Shown here: piece after piece, positions 1 through 4,873 of the stretch
How the letters are laid out: the number at the start of each line of letters is the position of its first letter
Position numbering within the stretch: the stretch's first letter is position 1
Assembly (NCBI GenBank): GCA_041653615.1
Contig: JBAZEZ010000035.1
Span: forward strand, 1 to 6,111
Reading direction: 5' to 3'
DNA from: JAHJUB01 sp041653615 [NCBI: Candidatus Ratteibacteria bacterium]
GTDB taxonomy: Bacteria > Ratteibacteria > UBA8468 > MWAK01
DNA length: 6,111 nucleotides
Position numbers and translations under genes: made by a program
The notes under the pieces: model-generated
Seen by the model: the letters and a program-made list of their open reading frames with translations, nothing else
Database searches by the model: none
What the model was told of the DNA's origin: nothing

Positions 1-30
1 ATCAATACCGATATGGTATCCTTGTTCCAT
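1..30 (-). CDS. 5' end of an unidentified gene running off the left edge
   Basis: Only the first ten codons are visible, reading MEQGYHIGID from an ATG at 28-30 on the minus strand. The start is supported by a strong AAGGAGG ribosome binding site seven bases upstream (38-44). The hydrophobic-G-I-D ending resembles the first strand and phosphate-1 loop of the actin-like ATPase/sugar kinase superfamily (for example ROK kinases or BadF-type ATPases, which begin with an IGIDxGxT-like motif). Ten residues are too few to assign a family, so this is a hint only. It is divergent from the glt cluster. Confidence 0.6.
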   Translation of the reverse strand, partial: MEQGYHIGID

Positions 31-37
31 AGGGCTG

Positions 38-44
38 CCTCCTT
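38..44 (-). promoter_or_regulatory. Ribosome binding site of the left-edge gene
   Basis: The minus strand reads AAGGAGG, a full match to the anti-Shine-Dalgarno core, with seven bases to the ATG. It is the strongest such site in the window and the main reason to believe the ten-codon fragment is a real gene start. Confidence 0.7.
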
Positions 45-58
45 GTATTTTGGGACTG

Positions 59-67
59 ATTGTAACA
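59..67 (-). promoter_or_regulatory. Possible extended -10 promoter box for the left-edge gene
   Basis: The minus strand reads TGTTACAAT, that is TACAAT (59-64) preceded by a TGn extension, about 29 bases upstream of the start codon. No good -35 hexamer is found 16-18 bases further upstream, which is tolerable for extended -10 promoters but leaves the call weak. Confidence 0.25.
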
Positions 68-103
68 TTAATCAGAACTCTGGAGGTAGTCCTTTCATAA
101 TAT

Positions 104-143
104 CATTGCGAGCGTAGTGTGCGCGGCTTTCAGCTTCGCAATG
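104..143. repeat. Inverted repeat with CATTGCGA arms
   Basis: Perfect 8-base arms CATTGCGA (104-111) and TCGCAATG (136-143) enclose a 24-base GC-rich spacer. The right arm overlaps by two bases the start of the next palindromic element (142-197), so the two form a composite. The arm sequence resembles short dispersed palindromes common in bacterial intergenic DNA; that similarity is from memory and was not searched. Confidence 0.5.
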
Positions 144-197
144 TAGGGGAGGGGCTATGTCCCCTCCCGTGGGCGGGGATGTAACCCCGCCCCTACA
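142..197. repeat. REP-like palindrome: two hairpins closed by TGTAG/CTACA
   Basis: The 56-base element has an outer stem TGTAG (142-146) with CTACA (193-197). Inside are two perfect 8-bp hairpins: GGGAGGGG (147-154) with CCCCTCCC (161-168) over loop CTATGT, and GGGCGGGG (171-178) with CCCCGCCC (185-192) over loop ATGTAA, separated by GT. It can therefore fold as a three-way junction. It lies in the divergent gap upstream of the glt cluster. The design matches the element at 4758-4815 although the stem sequences differ. Confidence 0.8.
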
Positions 198-207
198 AAA
201 AATCGAC

Positions 208-222
208 GACCCTGAAAGGGTC
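208..222 (+). promoter_or_regulatory. Small hairpin just upstream of the gltB start
   Basis: GACCCT (208-213) pairs perfectly with AGGGTC (217-222) over loop GAA, ending ten bases before the ATG at 233. The only purine-rich stretch upstream of this start (GAAAGGG, 214-220) lies inside it, so the hairpin would mask what little Shine-Dalgarno signal there is. A regulatory role is an inference. Confidence 0.4.
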
Positions 223-232
223 CCATTGCTTT

Positions 233-1720
233 ATGGCATTGAAACTTACTTCCGCGGAATTTGAGGTGGTACGCGACAAGGAGCGGTGTATTTCCTGCTT
301 TGCTTGTGCGAGACAGTGTGCTTTTGACACGCATACGGATAATGACGGTGCGGTGGAAAGCGACAGCCGTCTCTGCGCCGGCTGCCACCGGTGTGAAGTT
401 CTCTGCCCGACCGGCGCCCTGAAAATCGTTCAGAAAGAACGGCTCATTAAGGAAAATAGTAATTGGCAGTCCGGTGTATTTTTGGCGATTCAAAAACAGT
501 CGGAAACCGGTGGCGTGGTCCTTTCGGCGATGGGAACAGACCGGCCTTACACAATTTACTGGGACCACCTGCTTTTAAACGCCGCCCAGGTAACTAACCC
601 TTCCATCGACCCGTTAAGGGAACCGATGGAGTTGCGTACTTACCTGGGCCGCAAGCCGGTTTCCTTTCAGGAAGATGAAGAATTGCCGTCCCAATTACGC
701 TTAGAGCTGCCGGTACTTTTTTCCGCGATGAGTTACGGTTCCATCAGTCTGAATACCTGCCGGAGTCTTGCCTGGGCTTCCAGGGCAGCCGGAATTTATT
801 GGAATACCGGCGAAGGCGGATTACCCAAAGAACTTTATTCCTATAATGACCGGGCTATCTGTCAGGTGGCCAGCGGGCGTTTTGGCGTCAGTCCGGAGTA
901 TCTGGAGCAGGCGGCCGCCCTTGAGATTAAAATCGGTCAGGGTGCTAAGCCGGGTATCGGCGGCCATTTGCCGGGCGAAAAAGTGACCGCGGAAATTTCC
1001 GCCACCCGAATGATTCCGGAAGGTACGGATGCCATTTCACCGGCGCCGCACCACGACATTTATTCTATTGAGGATTTGAAACAACTAATATTCGCTTTAA
1101 AGGAAGCCACCGAATACCGCAAGCCGGTGGCGGTCAAGATTGCCGCGGTACATAACGTGGCTGCCATTGCCAGCGGAGCGGTTCGCGCCGGAGCCGATAT
1201 TATTTGCATCGACGGTATCCGGGGCGGCACCGGCGCGGCCCCGATGGTAATCCGCGACAACGTCGGTATTCCTATTGAACTGGCGCTGGCCGCGGTCGAC
1301 AACCGGCTGCGTCAGGAAGGCATCCGGCCGCAGGCGTCATTGGTGGTGGCCGGCAGTATCCGCAGCAGCGCGGATGTAGTTAAGGCGATTGCTTTGGGCG
1401 CGGACGCGGTTTACATCGGAACGGCTGCCCTGGTGGCTTTAGGCTGCCACATTTGTCAGAAGTGTTATACCGGAAAGTGCAACTGGGGTATCGCCACCCA
1501 GGACCCGTACCTTACCAAACGGCTTAATCCCGAAGTGGGCGCCCGTCGTCTGACCAATCTTTTACGCGCCTGGAAGATGGAAATTAAGGAGATGCTGGGC
1601 GGAATGGGCATTAATGCGCTGGAGAGTTTGAGGGGCAACCGGGAACAGCTGCGTGCCGTCGGCCTGACTGACAAAGAGATGGAAATTCTGGGTGTGAAGC
1701 ACGCGGGCGAAGGATGGTAG
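233..1720 (+). CDS. gltB: Archaeal-type glutamate synthase, FMN-binding catalytic subunit with N-terminal ferredoxin domain
   Basis: This 495-residue cytosolic protein carries the synthase site, where 2-oxoglutarate and ammonia are converted to glutamate on FMN. Residues 1-65 hold two [4Fe-4S] motifs (Cys19/22/25/29 and Cys48/51/54/58). From about residue 155 runs the GltS FMN barrel: SAMSYG (164-169), NTGEGG (191-196), SPAPHHD (269-275), GGTG (331-334), AGSIR (373-377) and GADAVYIGT (389-397). The cluster-binding loop has Cys405, 411 and 416 in the usual spacing plus an extra Cys408. The GATase and GXGXG domains of full-length GltB are absent; the GXGXG part is encoded by the fourth gene. 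The ATG at 233 gives an N-terminus typical of the family, but its Shine-Dalgarno site is poor. Family assignment is firm; electron supply by the next two genes is inferred from context. Confidence 0.95.
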   Translation: MALKLTSAEFEVVRDKERCISCFACARQCAFDTHTDNDGAVESDSRLCAGCHRCEVLCPTGALKIVQKERLIKENSNWQSGVFLAIQKQSETGGVVLSAMGTDRPYTIYWDHLLLNAAQVTNPSIDPLREPMELRTYLGRKPVSFQEDEELPSQLRLELPVLFSAMSYGSISLNTCRSLAWASRAAGIYWNTGEGGLPKELYSYNDRAICQVASGRFGVSPEYLEQAAALEIKIGQGAKPGIGGHLPGEKVTAEISATRMIPEGTDAISPAPHHDIYSIEDLKQLIFALKEATEYRKPVAVKIAAVHNVAAIASGAVRAGADIICIDGIRGGTGAAPMVIRDNVGIPIELALAAVDNRLRQEGIRPQASLVVAGSIRSSADVVKAIALGADAVYIGTAALVALGCHICQKCYTGKCNWGIATQDPYLTKRLNPEVGARRLTNLLRAWKMEIKEMLGGMGINALESLRGNREQLRAVGLTDKEMEILGVKHAGEGW

Positions 1721-1759
1721 CGCTCGGATTATCTTTTGCTACACACGCTGCGTATCAGA

Positions 1760-1853
1760 CAAAACTACGCAACTCAGGAACGAGGCTCTCCGTGTTCTCG
1801 CCTGTAATTCAAGGCGAGCCACGGATACTCATTCCTTTGTTTTGCTTGTTTTG
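1760..1853. repeat. 94-bp palindromic repeat, copy 1
   Basis: This imperfect palindrome is about 80% identical to 2417-2511, with an identical core CTCTCCGTGTTCTCGCCTGT. Nested arms pair: CTCGCCT (1797-1803) with AGGCGAG (1812-1818), CCGTG (1790-1794) with CACGG (1820-1824), GGAACGAG (1777-1784) with CTCATTCC (1828-1835, one mismatch), and CAAAAC-type ends with GTTTTG. It sits between the gltB-like gene and the iron-sulfur gene. It could be a mobile palindromic repeat (REP or MITE type) or an RNA hairpin in the glt transcript. Confidence 0.8.
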
Positions 1854-1858
1854 TAACT

Positions 1859-1876
1859 AATACTTCGCGAAGTGTT
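1859..1876. promoter_or_regulatory. 18-bp palindrome, possible operator or repeat end
   Basis: AATACTTCGCGAAGTGTT contains a perfect 12-bp palindrome ACTTCGCGAAGT (1862-1873), extended to 18 bp with a single T/G mismatched pair. It lies just after repeat copy 1 and about 50 bases upstream of a TATAAT box. No counterpart follows copy 2, so it is not part of the shared repeat. A protein-binding role is possible but unproven. Confidence 0.35.
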
Positions 1877-1922
1877 GCAAAAGAGACAATCCTCGCTTAA
1901 AGAAAAACTTAAGAAATTAAAG

Positions 1923-1928
1923 TATAAT
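1923..1928 (+). promoter_or_regulatory. Possible -10 box of an internal promoter
   Basis: A perfect TATAAT stands 19 bases before the ATG at 1948. No convincing -35 hexamer is seen at 16-18 bases spacing, and the surroundings are AT-rich, so it may be chance. If used, transcription would begin near 1935, which excludes the alternative GTG start at 1933 for the iron-sulfur gene. Confidence 0.3.
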
Positions 1929-1947
1929 AATTGTGACGGGTAAAAAG

Positions 1948-2373
1948 ATGAAGCGGATAAGAGTGAAGGAGGAGTACTGTATCGGCTGCCGGCTCTGCGA
2001 GATATATTGTTTCGTCCGGCACTCTAAAAGCAAGAAACTAATTAAGGCATTCCGGGAGGAAGGTCTGAAACCAGTTCCGCGACTATTCGTGGAAGAAAAA
2101 GGTTGTTTCTCTTTTGCGGTGCAGTGCCGCCACTGCGAAGATGCTCCTTGCCTGGAAGCCTGTTCCACCGGCGCGATGCACCGGGATGAAAACGGCGCTA
2201 TTCTCTGCGATGAAAATAAATGCGCCGGTTGCTGGATGTGCGTAATGGTTTGTCCGCTCGGCGTAATCCGGACCAACCGCAAGGACCGCCGGATTGCTTC
2301 TAAATGCGACCTCTGCGAGGGCGAACCGGTTTGCGTGAAGAATTGTCCCAACGAGGCGCTGACTTATGAATAA
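1948..2373 (+). CDS. Four-cluster [4Fe-4S] electron-transfer protein of the glutamate synthase
   Basis: This small cytosolic polyferredoxin (141 residues from the ATG) resembles HycB/CooF/DmsB-type iron-sulfur subunits. Sixteen cysteines form four cluster motifs: Cys11/14/17/21, Cys60/63/68/72 (CxxCx4CxxxC), Cys92/95/98/102 and Cys120/123/129/133; Cys53 and Cys87 are additional. No signal peptide or membrane segment is seen. Its place between the FMN subunit and the FAD oxidoreductase indicates that it carries electrons from NAD(P)H to GltB. The ATG at 1948 is preferred because MKRIRVKEEYCIGC is a typical start for this family and an ACGGG stretch lies seven bases before it. A GTG at 1933 would add five residues but has no binding site. 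Gaps of 227 and 195 bases separate it from its neighbours, unusually wide for an operon. Confidence 0.92.
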   Translation: MKRIRVKEEYCIGCRLCEIYCFVRHSKSKKLIKAFREEGLKPVPRLFVEEKGCFSFAVQCRHCEDAPCLEACSTGAMHRDENGAILCDENKCAGCWMCVMVCPLGVIRTNRKDRRIASKCDLCEGEPVCVKNCPNEALTYE

Positions 2374-2416
2374 TTCTCTCGGGTATTTGGTTCACAAAAC
2401 GGAGTTTCGCGCCAGG

Positions 2417-2511
2417 CAAAATTTACGCAATTTGGAAGTGAGACTCTCCGTGTTCTCGCCTGTACCACAAGGCGAGCCCCGGATACTCACTTCCTCGTTT
2501 TACTTATTTTG
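2417..2511. repeat. 95-bp palindromic repeat, copy 2
   Basis: This is the second copy of the element at 1760-1853, in the same orientation, in the gap between the iron-sulfur gene and the oxidoreductase. Arms: GGAAGTGAG (2434-2442) with CTCACTTCC (2486-2494), a perfect 9-bp pairing; CCG (2448-2450) with CGG (2480-2482); CTCGCCT (2455-2461) with AGGCGAG (2470-2476) over an 8-base loop; and CAAAAT (2417-2422) with ATTTTG (2506-2511). The outer arm is better paired than in copy 1 and the middle arm worse. Confidence 0.8.
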
Positions 2512-2568
2512 TACTGTCGCTCCACAAGTTTTGTTCACCAAACACCCTCATTCTGGCGCAAAAAACGA

Positions 2569-3864
2569 ATGGTTGATTATTTGATTGTGGGTAATTCCGC
2601 GGCCGCGGTTGCCGCGGCGGAAGAAATCCGGCGTCGGGATGAGACCGGGTCCATCCTGATGGTTTCCGAGGAGGAAAATTTTTCCTATTCCCGTCCGCTC
2701 CTGCCGCGATATCTTTCCGGTGAATTTTCGTCGGAAAGAATATCTTATCGCAAGGAGGACTTTTTCCGGAAGAACCGCCTGGACGTTAGTTTGGGTAAGA
2801 GAGTGGTTCGCGTCCAACCGGAAGAAAAGAGCGTATTTTTAGAAGAGGGCGAGCGGCTGAATTACGGAAAATTCCTGCTGGCGACCGGTTCGGTTCCGTT
2901 CCGGCCCAAAATAGAAGGTCTTGGCCTGGCGGGTATTTTTACTTTTCTTTGCATTTCGGAGGTTAATCGCATCAAGAAATACCTGAAGGAAAATCAGGTT
3001 AAAGACGTTTTAATCTTAGGCGGCGGACTAATCGGTTTAGAATCCGCCGAGGCTTTTATCCGCCTGGGGTGCCGGGTTAGAATCGTGGAATTGGCGCCCT
3101 ATCTCCTTTCCACTACCTTTGACCGGAAAGCCTCGGAAATTATGGCCGGCCATCTTTTAGAAAAAGGGGTTAAGATAGAAACGGAAGACACCGCGGTGTC
3201 GTTTGAAGGAAAGAAGGGCAGAGTCAAGCAGGCTTTTTTGAAAAAGAGAGGCGAAGTTCCGGTTGACCTGGTAGTGCTGGCTATAGGTGTCCGGCCGAGA
3301 ACCGAATTGGCGGAAGGTACGGGCGCGGTGGTGGAGCGGGGTATTGTTACCAGCCCGGCGATGCTGACCGGCGTGCCGGATGTTTTTGCCGCCGGAGACT
3401 GTGTTCAGACCCGGAACCTTATCTCCGGAGCAAAACATCCGCTGCCGCTTTGGCCGGAAGCGTTTCGGCAGGGCAAGGCAGCCGGCGCCAACATGGTTTT
3501 GCCGAAATTCGGCCTGGGTCAACCAATGGTTGAATATAAGGGCGGCCTGGTTATGAACGCCATGGAAATTATTGATTTGCCCACGATTTCCGTCGGTGTC
3601 ACCGAAGACGCGGAAGCCGAGGTGTTTTCCGATTATCAGCCGGAAAAGAAAGTGTATCGCAAGATTCTGGTTAAAAATAACCTGGTTATCGGGTACATCT
3701 TTATCGGTAAAATTGAACGTTCCGGGATCTATACCGGTATGATTAAGGAAAAAGTTGAAGTAGGTTCTTTCAAGGATAAATTGCTTGACGATGATTTCGG
3801 ATTGATTTACCTTCCTTCCGATTACCAGAAACATCTGGTCAAAGGTGAGGGAATAGAGGTTTAA
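2569..3864 (+). CDS. FAD/NAD(P)-dependent oxidoreductase (pyridine nucleotide-disulfide reductase fold), glutamate synthase reductase
   Basis: This 431-residue flavoprotein probably oxidises NAD(P)H and passes electrons to the iron-sulfur subunit. The N-terminal FAD Rossmann motif is VGNSAAA (7-13) in the GxSAA form of nitrite-reductase/rubredoxin-reductase-like enzymes, followed by SYSRPLLPRYLSGE. LATGS marks the second FAD contact. GGGLIGLE (151-158) is the NAD(P)-binding loop, and VFAAGDC (272-278) is the conserved C-terminal FAD motif. A C-terminal domain of about 110 residues follows, like that of NirB-type reductases. There is no redox-active CxxC/CxxxxC disulfide, so it is not a thioredoxin or lipoamide reductase. 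The ATG at 2569 gives the family's usual start, but its Shine-Dalgarno site is not recognisable. An upstream TTG (2509) would extend the frame into the palindromic repeat and is unlikely. NADH versus NADPH preference cannot be read safely. Confidence 0.93.
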   Translation: MVDYLIVGNSAAAVAAAEEIRRRDETGSILMVSEEENFSYSRPLLPRYLSGEFSSERISYRKEDFFRKNRLDVSLGKRVVRVQPEEKSVFLEEGERLNYGKFLLATGSVPFRPKIEGLGLAGIFTFLCISEVNRIKKYLKENQVKDVLILGGGLIGLESAEAFIRLGCRVRIVELAPYLLSTTFDRKASEIMAGHLLEKGVKIETEDTAVSFEGKKGRVKQAFLKKRGEVPVDLVVLAIGVRPRTELAEGTGAVVERGIVTSPAMLTGVPDVFAAGDCVQTRNLISGAKHPLPLWPEAFRQGKAAGANMVLPKFGLGQPMVEYKGGLVMNAMEIIDLPTISVGVTEDAEAEVFSDYQPEKKVYRKILVKNNLVIGYIFIGKIERSGIYTGMIKEKVEVGSFKDKLLDDDFGLIYLPSDYQKHLVKGEGIEV

Positions 3865-3873
3865 AAATAAAAC

Positions 3874-3939
3874 TCCTCTCCCCAGAGGGACGGGTGCCCT
3901 TACCGTTGAATCGGTAAGGGGAGGATAAAGGTGAGGGGG
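3874..3939. repeat. Palindromic repeat-like element in front of the GXGXG gene
   Basis: A perfect 9-bp hairpin CCCTTACCG (3897-3905) with CGGTAAGGG (3912-3920) over loop TTGAAT is flanked by CCTCTCCCC on the left and GGGGAGGATAAAGGTGAGGG on the right, which can pair in part. The CTCTCCCC ... GGGGAGGATAAAGGTGAGGG pattern resembles a dispersed intergenic repeat seen in many bacterial genomes (from memory, not searched). It fills nearly the whole 76-base gap. With no T-tract after the hairpin, it is not a normal intrinsic terminator. Confidence 0.55.
3927..3934 (+). promoter_or_regulatory. Ribosome binding site of the GXGXG gene, inside the repeat
   Basis: AAAGGTGA, matching the 3' half of the consensus AAGGAGGTGA, lies six bases before the ATG at 3941. 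It is part of the palindromic repeat-like sequence, so the repeat appears to supply the translation signal. It is the best ribosome binding site in the four-gene cluster. Confidence 0.6.
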
Positions 3940-3940
3940 A

Positions 3941-4675
3941 ATGGTTCAAATTGACGCTTTAAATCTGACGCACCGGATTTTAAACGAGAATCTGCGTCGG
4001 GCAATCGTATCCGGGGAGACAGAGGTCAGGCTTAAAAACGTGTTGGGACAGCGTTTTATCGCCGCCGGTCTTAGGAATAAGGTGCGTATTGAAATAAACG
4101 GAACCGCCGGCAACGACCTGGCTGTTTTCATGGACGGACCGGAAATATATCTCCGCGGAAACGGTGAAGACGGAGTGGGTAATACCATCTCCGGCGGCAA
4201 GATAGCCATTTTCGGAGATTCCGGCGATTTGTTAGGACATTCCGCCCGGGGCGGGAAGATATTTGTCCGGGGAGATATCGGTTGGCGCGGCGGCATCCAC
4301 GCCAAGTCCTATCAGGATAAATTGCCGGTAATTATTGTCGGAGGCCGCGCCGGGGATTATTTGGGGGAATACTTGTCCGGCGGTTTGATTATCGTGCTGG
4401 GTATTCCTAAGGACCCAAGACCGTTGGTTGGTAAGTTTCTTGGAACCGGCATGCACGGAGGAACAATTTACCTGCGGGGTTCGGTGCCGGAAAACTTTCT
4501 AGGCAAAGAGGTTAGCGAGTCGTCTTTTAGCGATGACGATGCCGCGTTAATTAAAACATACCTGAAGGAGTTCTGCCGGGATTTCGGTCTGGACTTTTCG
4601 GAAATAATCAGGATTCCCTTCCGGAAACTTGTTTCCCAGACCAGCCGTCCTTATGGCCGTCTCTATGCCTACTAA
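3941..4675 (+). CDS. Glutamate synthase GXGXG-domain subunit
   Basis: This 244-residue stand-alone protein corresponds to the C-terminal GXGXG domain of GltB, a right-handed beta-helix that packs against the FMN domain and has a structural role in full-length GltS. The helix shows as a regular series of glycine-rich turns at roughly 20-residue spacing: GNTISGGKIAIFG, GHSARGGKIFVRG, GGRAGDYLGEYLSGG and GTGMHGGTIYLRG. The last 50 or so residues (SDDDAALIKTYLKEF onward) form a helical tail usual for split versions. Length agrees with the family. It is the last gene of the glt cluster, 76 bases after the oxidoreductase, and faces the aldolase gene. No catalytic residues are expected. Assignment is secure; assembly with the FMN subunit is inferred from the family. 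Confidence 0.95.
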   Translation: MVQIDALNLTHRILNENLRRAIVSGETEVRLKNVLGQRFIAAGLRNKVRIEINGTAGNDLAVFMDGPEIYLRGNGEDGVGNTISGGKIAIFGDSGDLLGHSARGGKIFVRGDIGWRGGIHAKSYQDKLPVIIVGGRAGDYLGEYLSGGLIIVLGIPKDPRPLVGKFLGTGMHGGTIYLRGSVPENFLGKEVSESSFSDDDAALIKTYLKEFCRDFGLDFSEIIRIPFRKLVSQTSRPYGRLYAY

Positions 4676-4684
4676 ACCTAGTCA

Positions 4685-4866
4685 GGACGCAGATTTTCGC
4701 AGATTACCGCAGATACCGATTAAAGATTACTTTAGAATTACTAAAAAATACTTTAACTGTAGTTGCCAAGCTTGCTTGGTGTCGTTGAAATAGCCAACCG
4801 AGGTTGGTGACTACAAAAAAATTGTAATTTAGTATTATCCGGCTGTTTCTGCGTATATCTGCGTCC
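4685..4866. repeat. Nested palindromic element (~182 bp) between convergent genes
   Basis: The outer arms GGACGCAGAT (4685-4694) and ATCTGCGTCC (4857-4866) are perfect over 10 bp and match at 17 of 19 positions when extended inward. The left arm holds three CGCAGAT units at exact 10-base spacing (4688-4717); the right arm holds one full and one partial unit on the other strand. AT-rich flanks surround a separate central element (4758-4815). It fills almost the entire gap between the GXGXG gene and the aldolase gene and could act as a two-way transcript end or be a non-autonomous mobile element. No target-site duplication was identified. Confidence 0.7.
4758..4815. repeat. REP-like palindrome: two hairpins closed by TGTAGT/ACTACA
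   Basis: The outer stem TGTAGT (4758-4763) pairs with ACTACA (4810-4815). Inside are CCAAG (4766-4770) with CTTGG (4775-4779) over loop CTTG, and CCAAC (4794-4798) with GTTGG (4803-4807) over loop CGAG. This is the same layout as 142-197: an outer TGTAG/CTACA stem, two hairpins and a three-way junction, with different stem sequences. It sits inside the larger palindrome 4685-4866. Confidence 0.7.
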
Positions 4867-4873
4867 AACGTTC

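Noticed and set aside
155-568. A 137-codon minus-strand frame over the start of gltB
   Set aside because: It overlaps the palindromic element and the ferredoxin domain of gltB and has no family features.
1933-1947. GTG start for the iron-sulfur protein
   Set aside because: There is no binding site, the added residues are not seen in the family, and the TATAAT box at 1923-1928, if real, would start transcription after this codon.
1917-2351. A 144-codon open frame on the minus strand
   Set aside because: It is antisense to the four-cluster iron-sulfur gene, whose sixteen cysteines in cluster spacing leave no doubt about the coding strand.
1760-2511. Twin repeats as a CRISPR array
   Set aside because: Only two copies occur, they are separated by a full gene, and each is a 94-bp palindrome rather than a short direct repeat with spacers.
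2509-2568. A 20-residue N-terminal extension of the oxidoreductase from TTG
   Set aside because: The extension begins in repeat sequence and precedes the normal family start at MVDYLIVGNSAAA, so the ATG at 2569 was chosen.
2366-2584. A 72-codon plus-strand frame in the gap before the oxidoreductase
   Set aside because: It is formed by the palindromic repeat and overlaps the oxidoreductase start out of frame; there is no binding site or family match.
3157-3834. A 225-codon open frame on the minus strand
   Set aside because: It lies entirely antisense to the oxidoreductase gene, has no recognisable motif, and reflects the codon bias of the true gene.
3897-3920. Hairpin as an intrinsic terminator after the oxidoreductase gene
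   Set aside because: No T-tract follows the stem, and the next gene belongs to the same enzyme; a repeat or attenuating hairpin is more likely.
4485-4675. The tail of the GXGXG subunit as a fused extra domain
   Set aside because: A helical C-terminal tail of this length is usual for split GXGXG subunits, and no separate motif is visible.
4688-4717. Three CGCAGAT units as a CRISPR or origin iteron set
   Set aside because: The units are 10 bases apart without spacers, are mirrored at the other end of a palindrome, and have no initiator gene or DnaA-type sites nearby.
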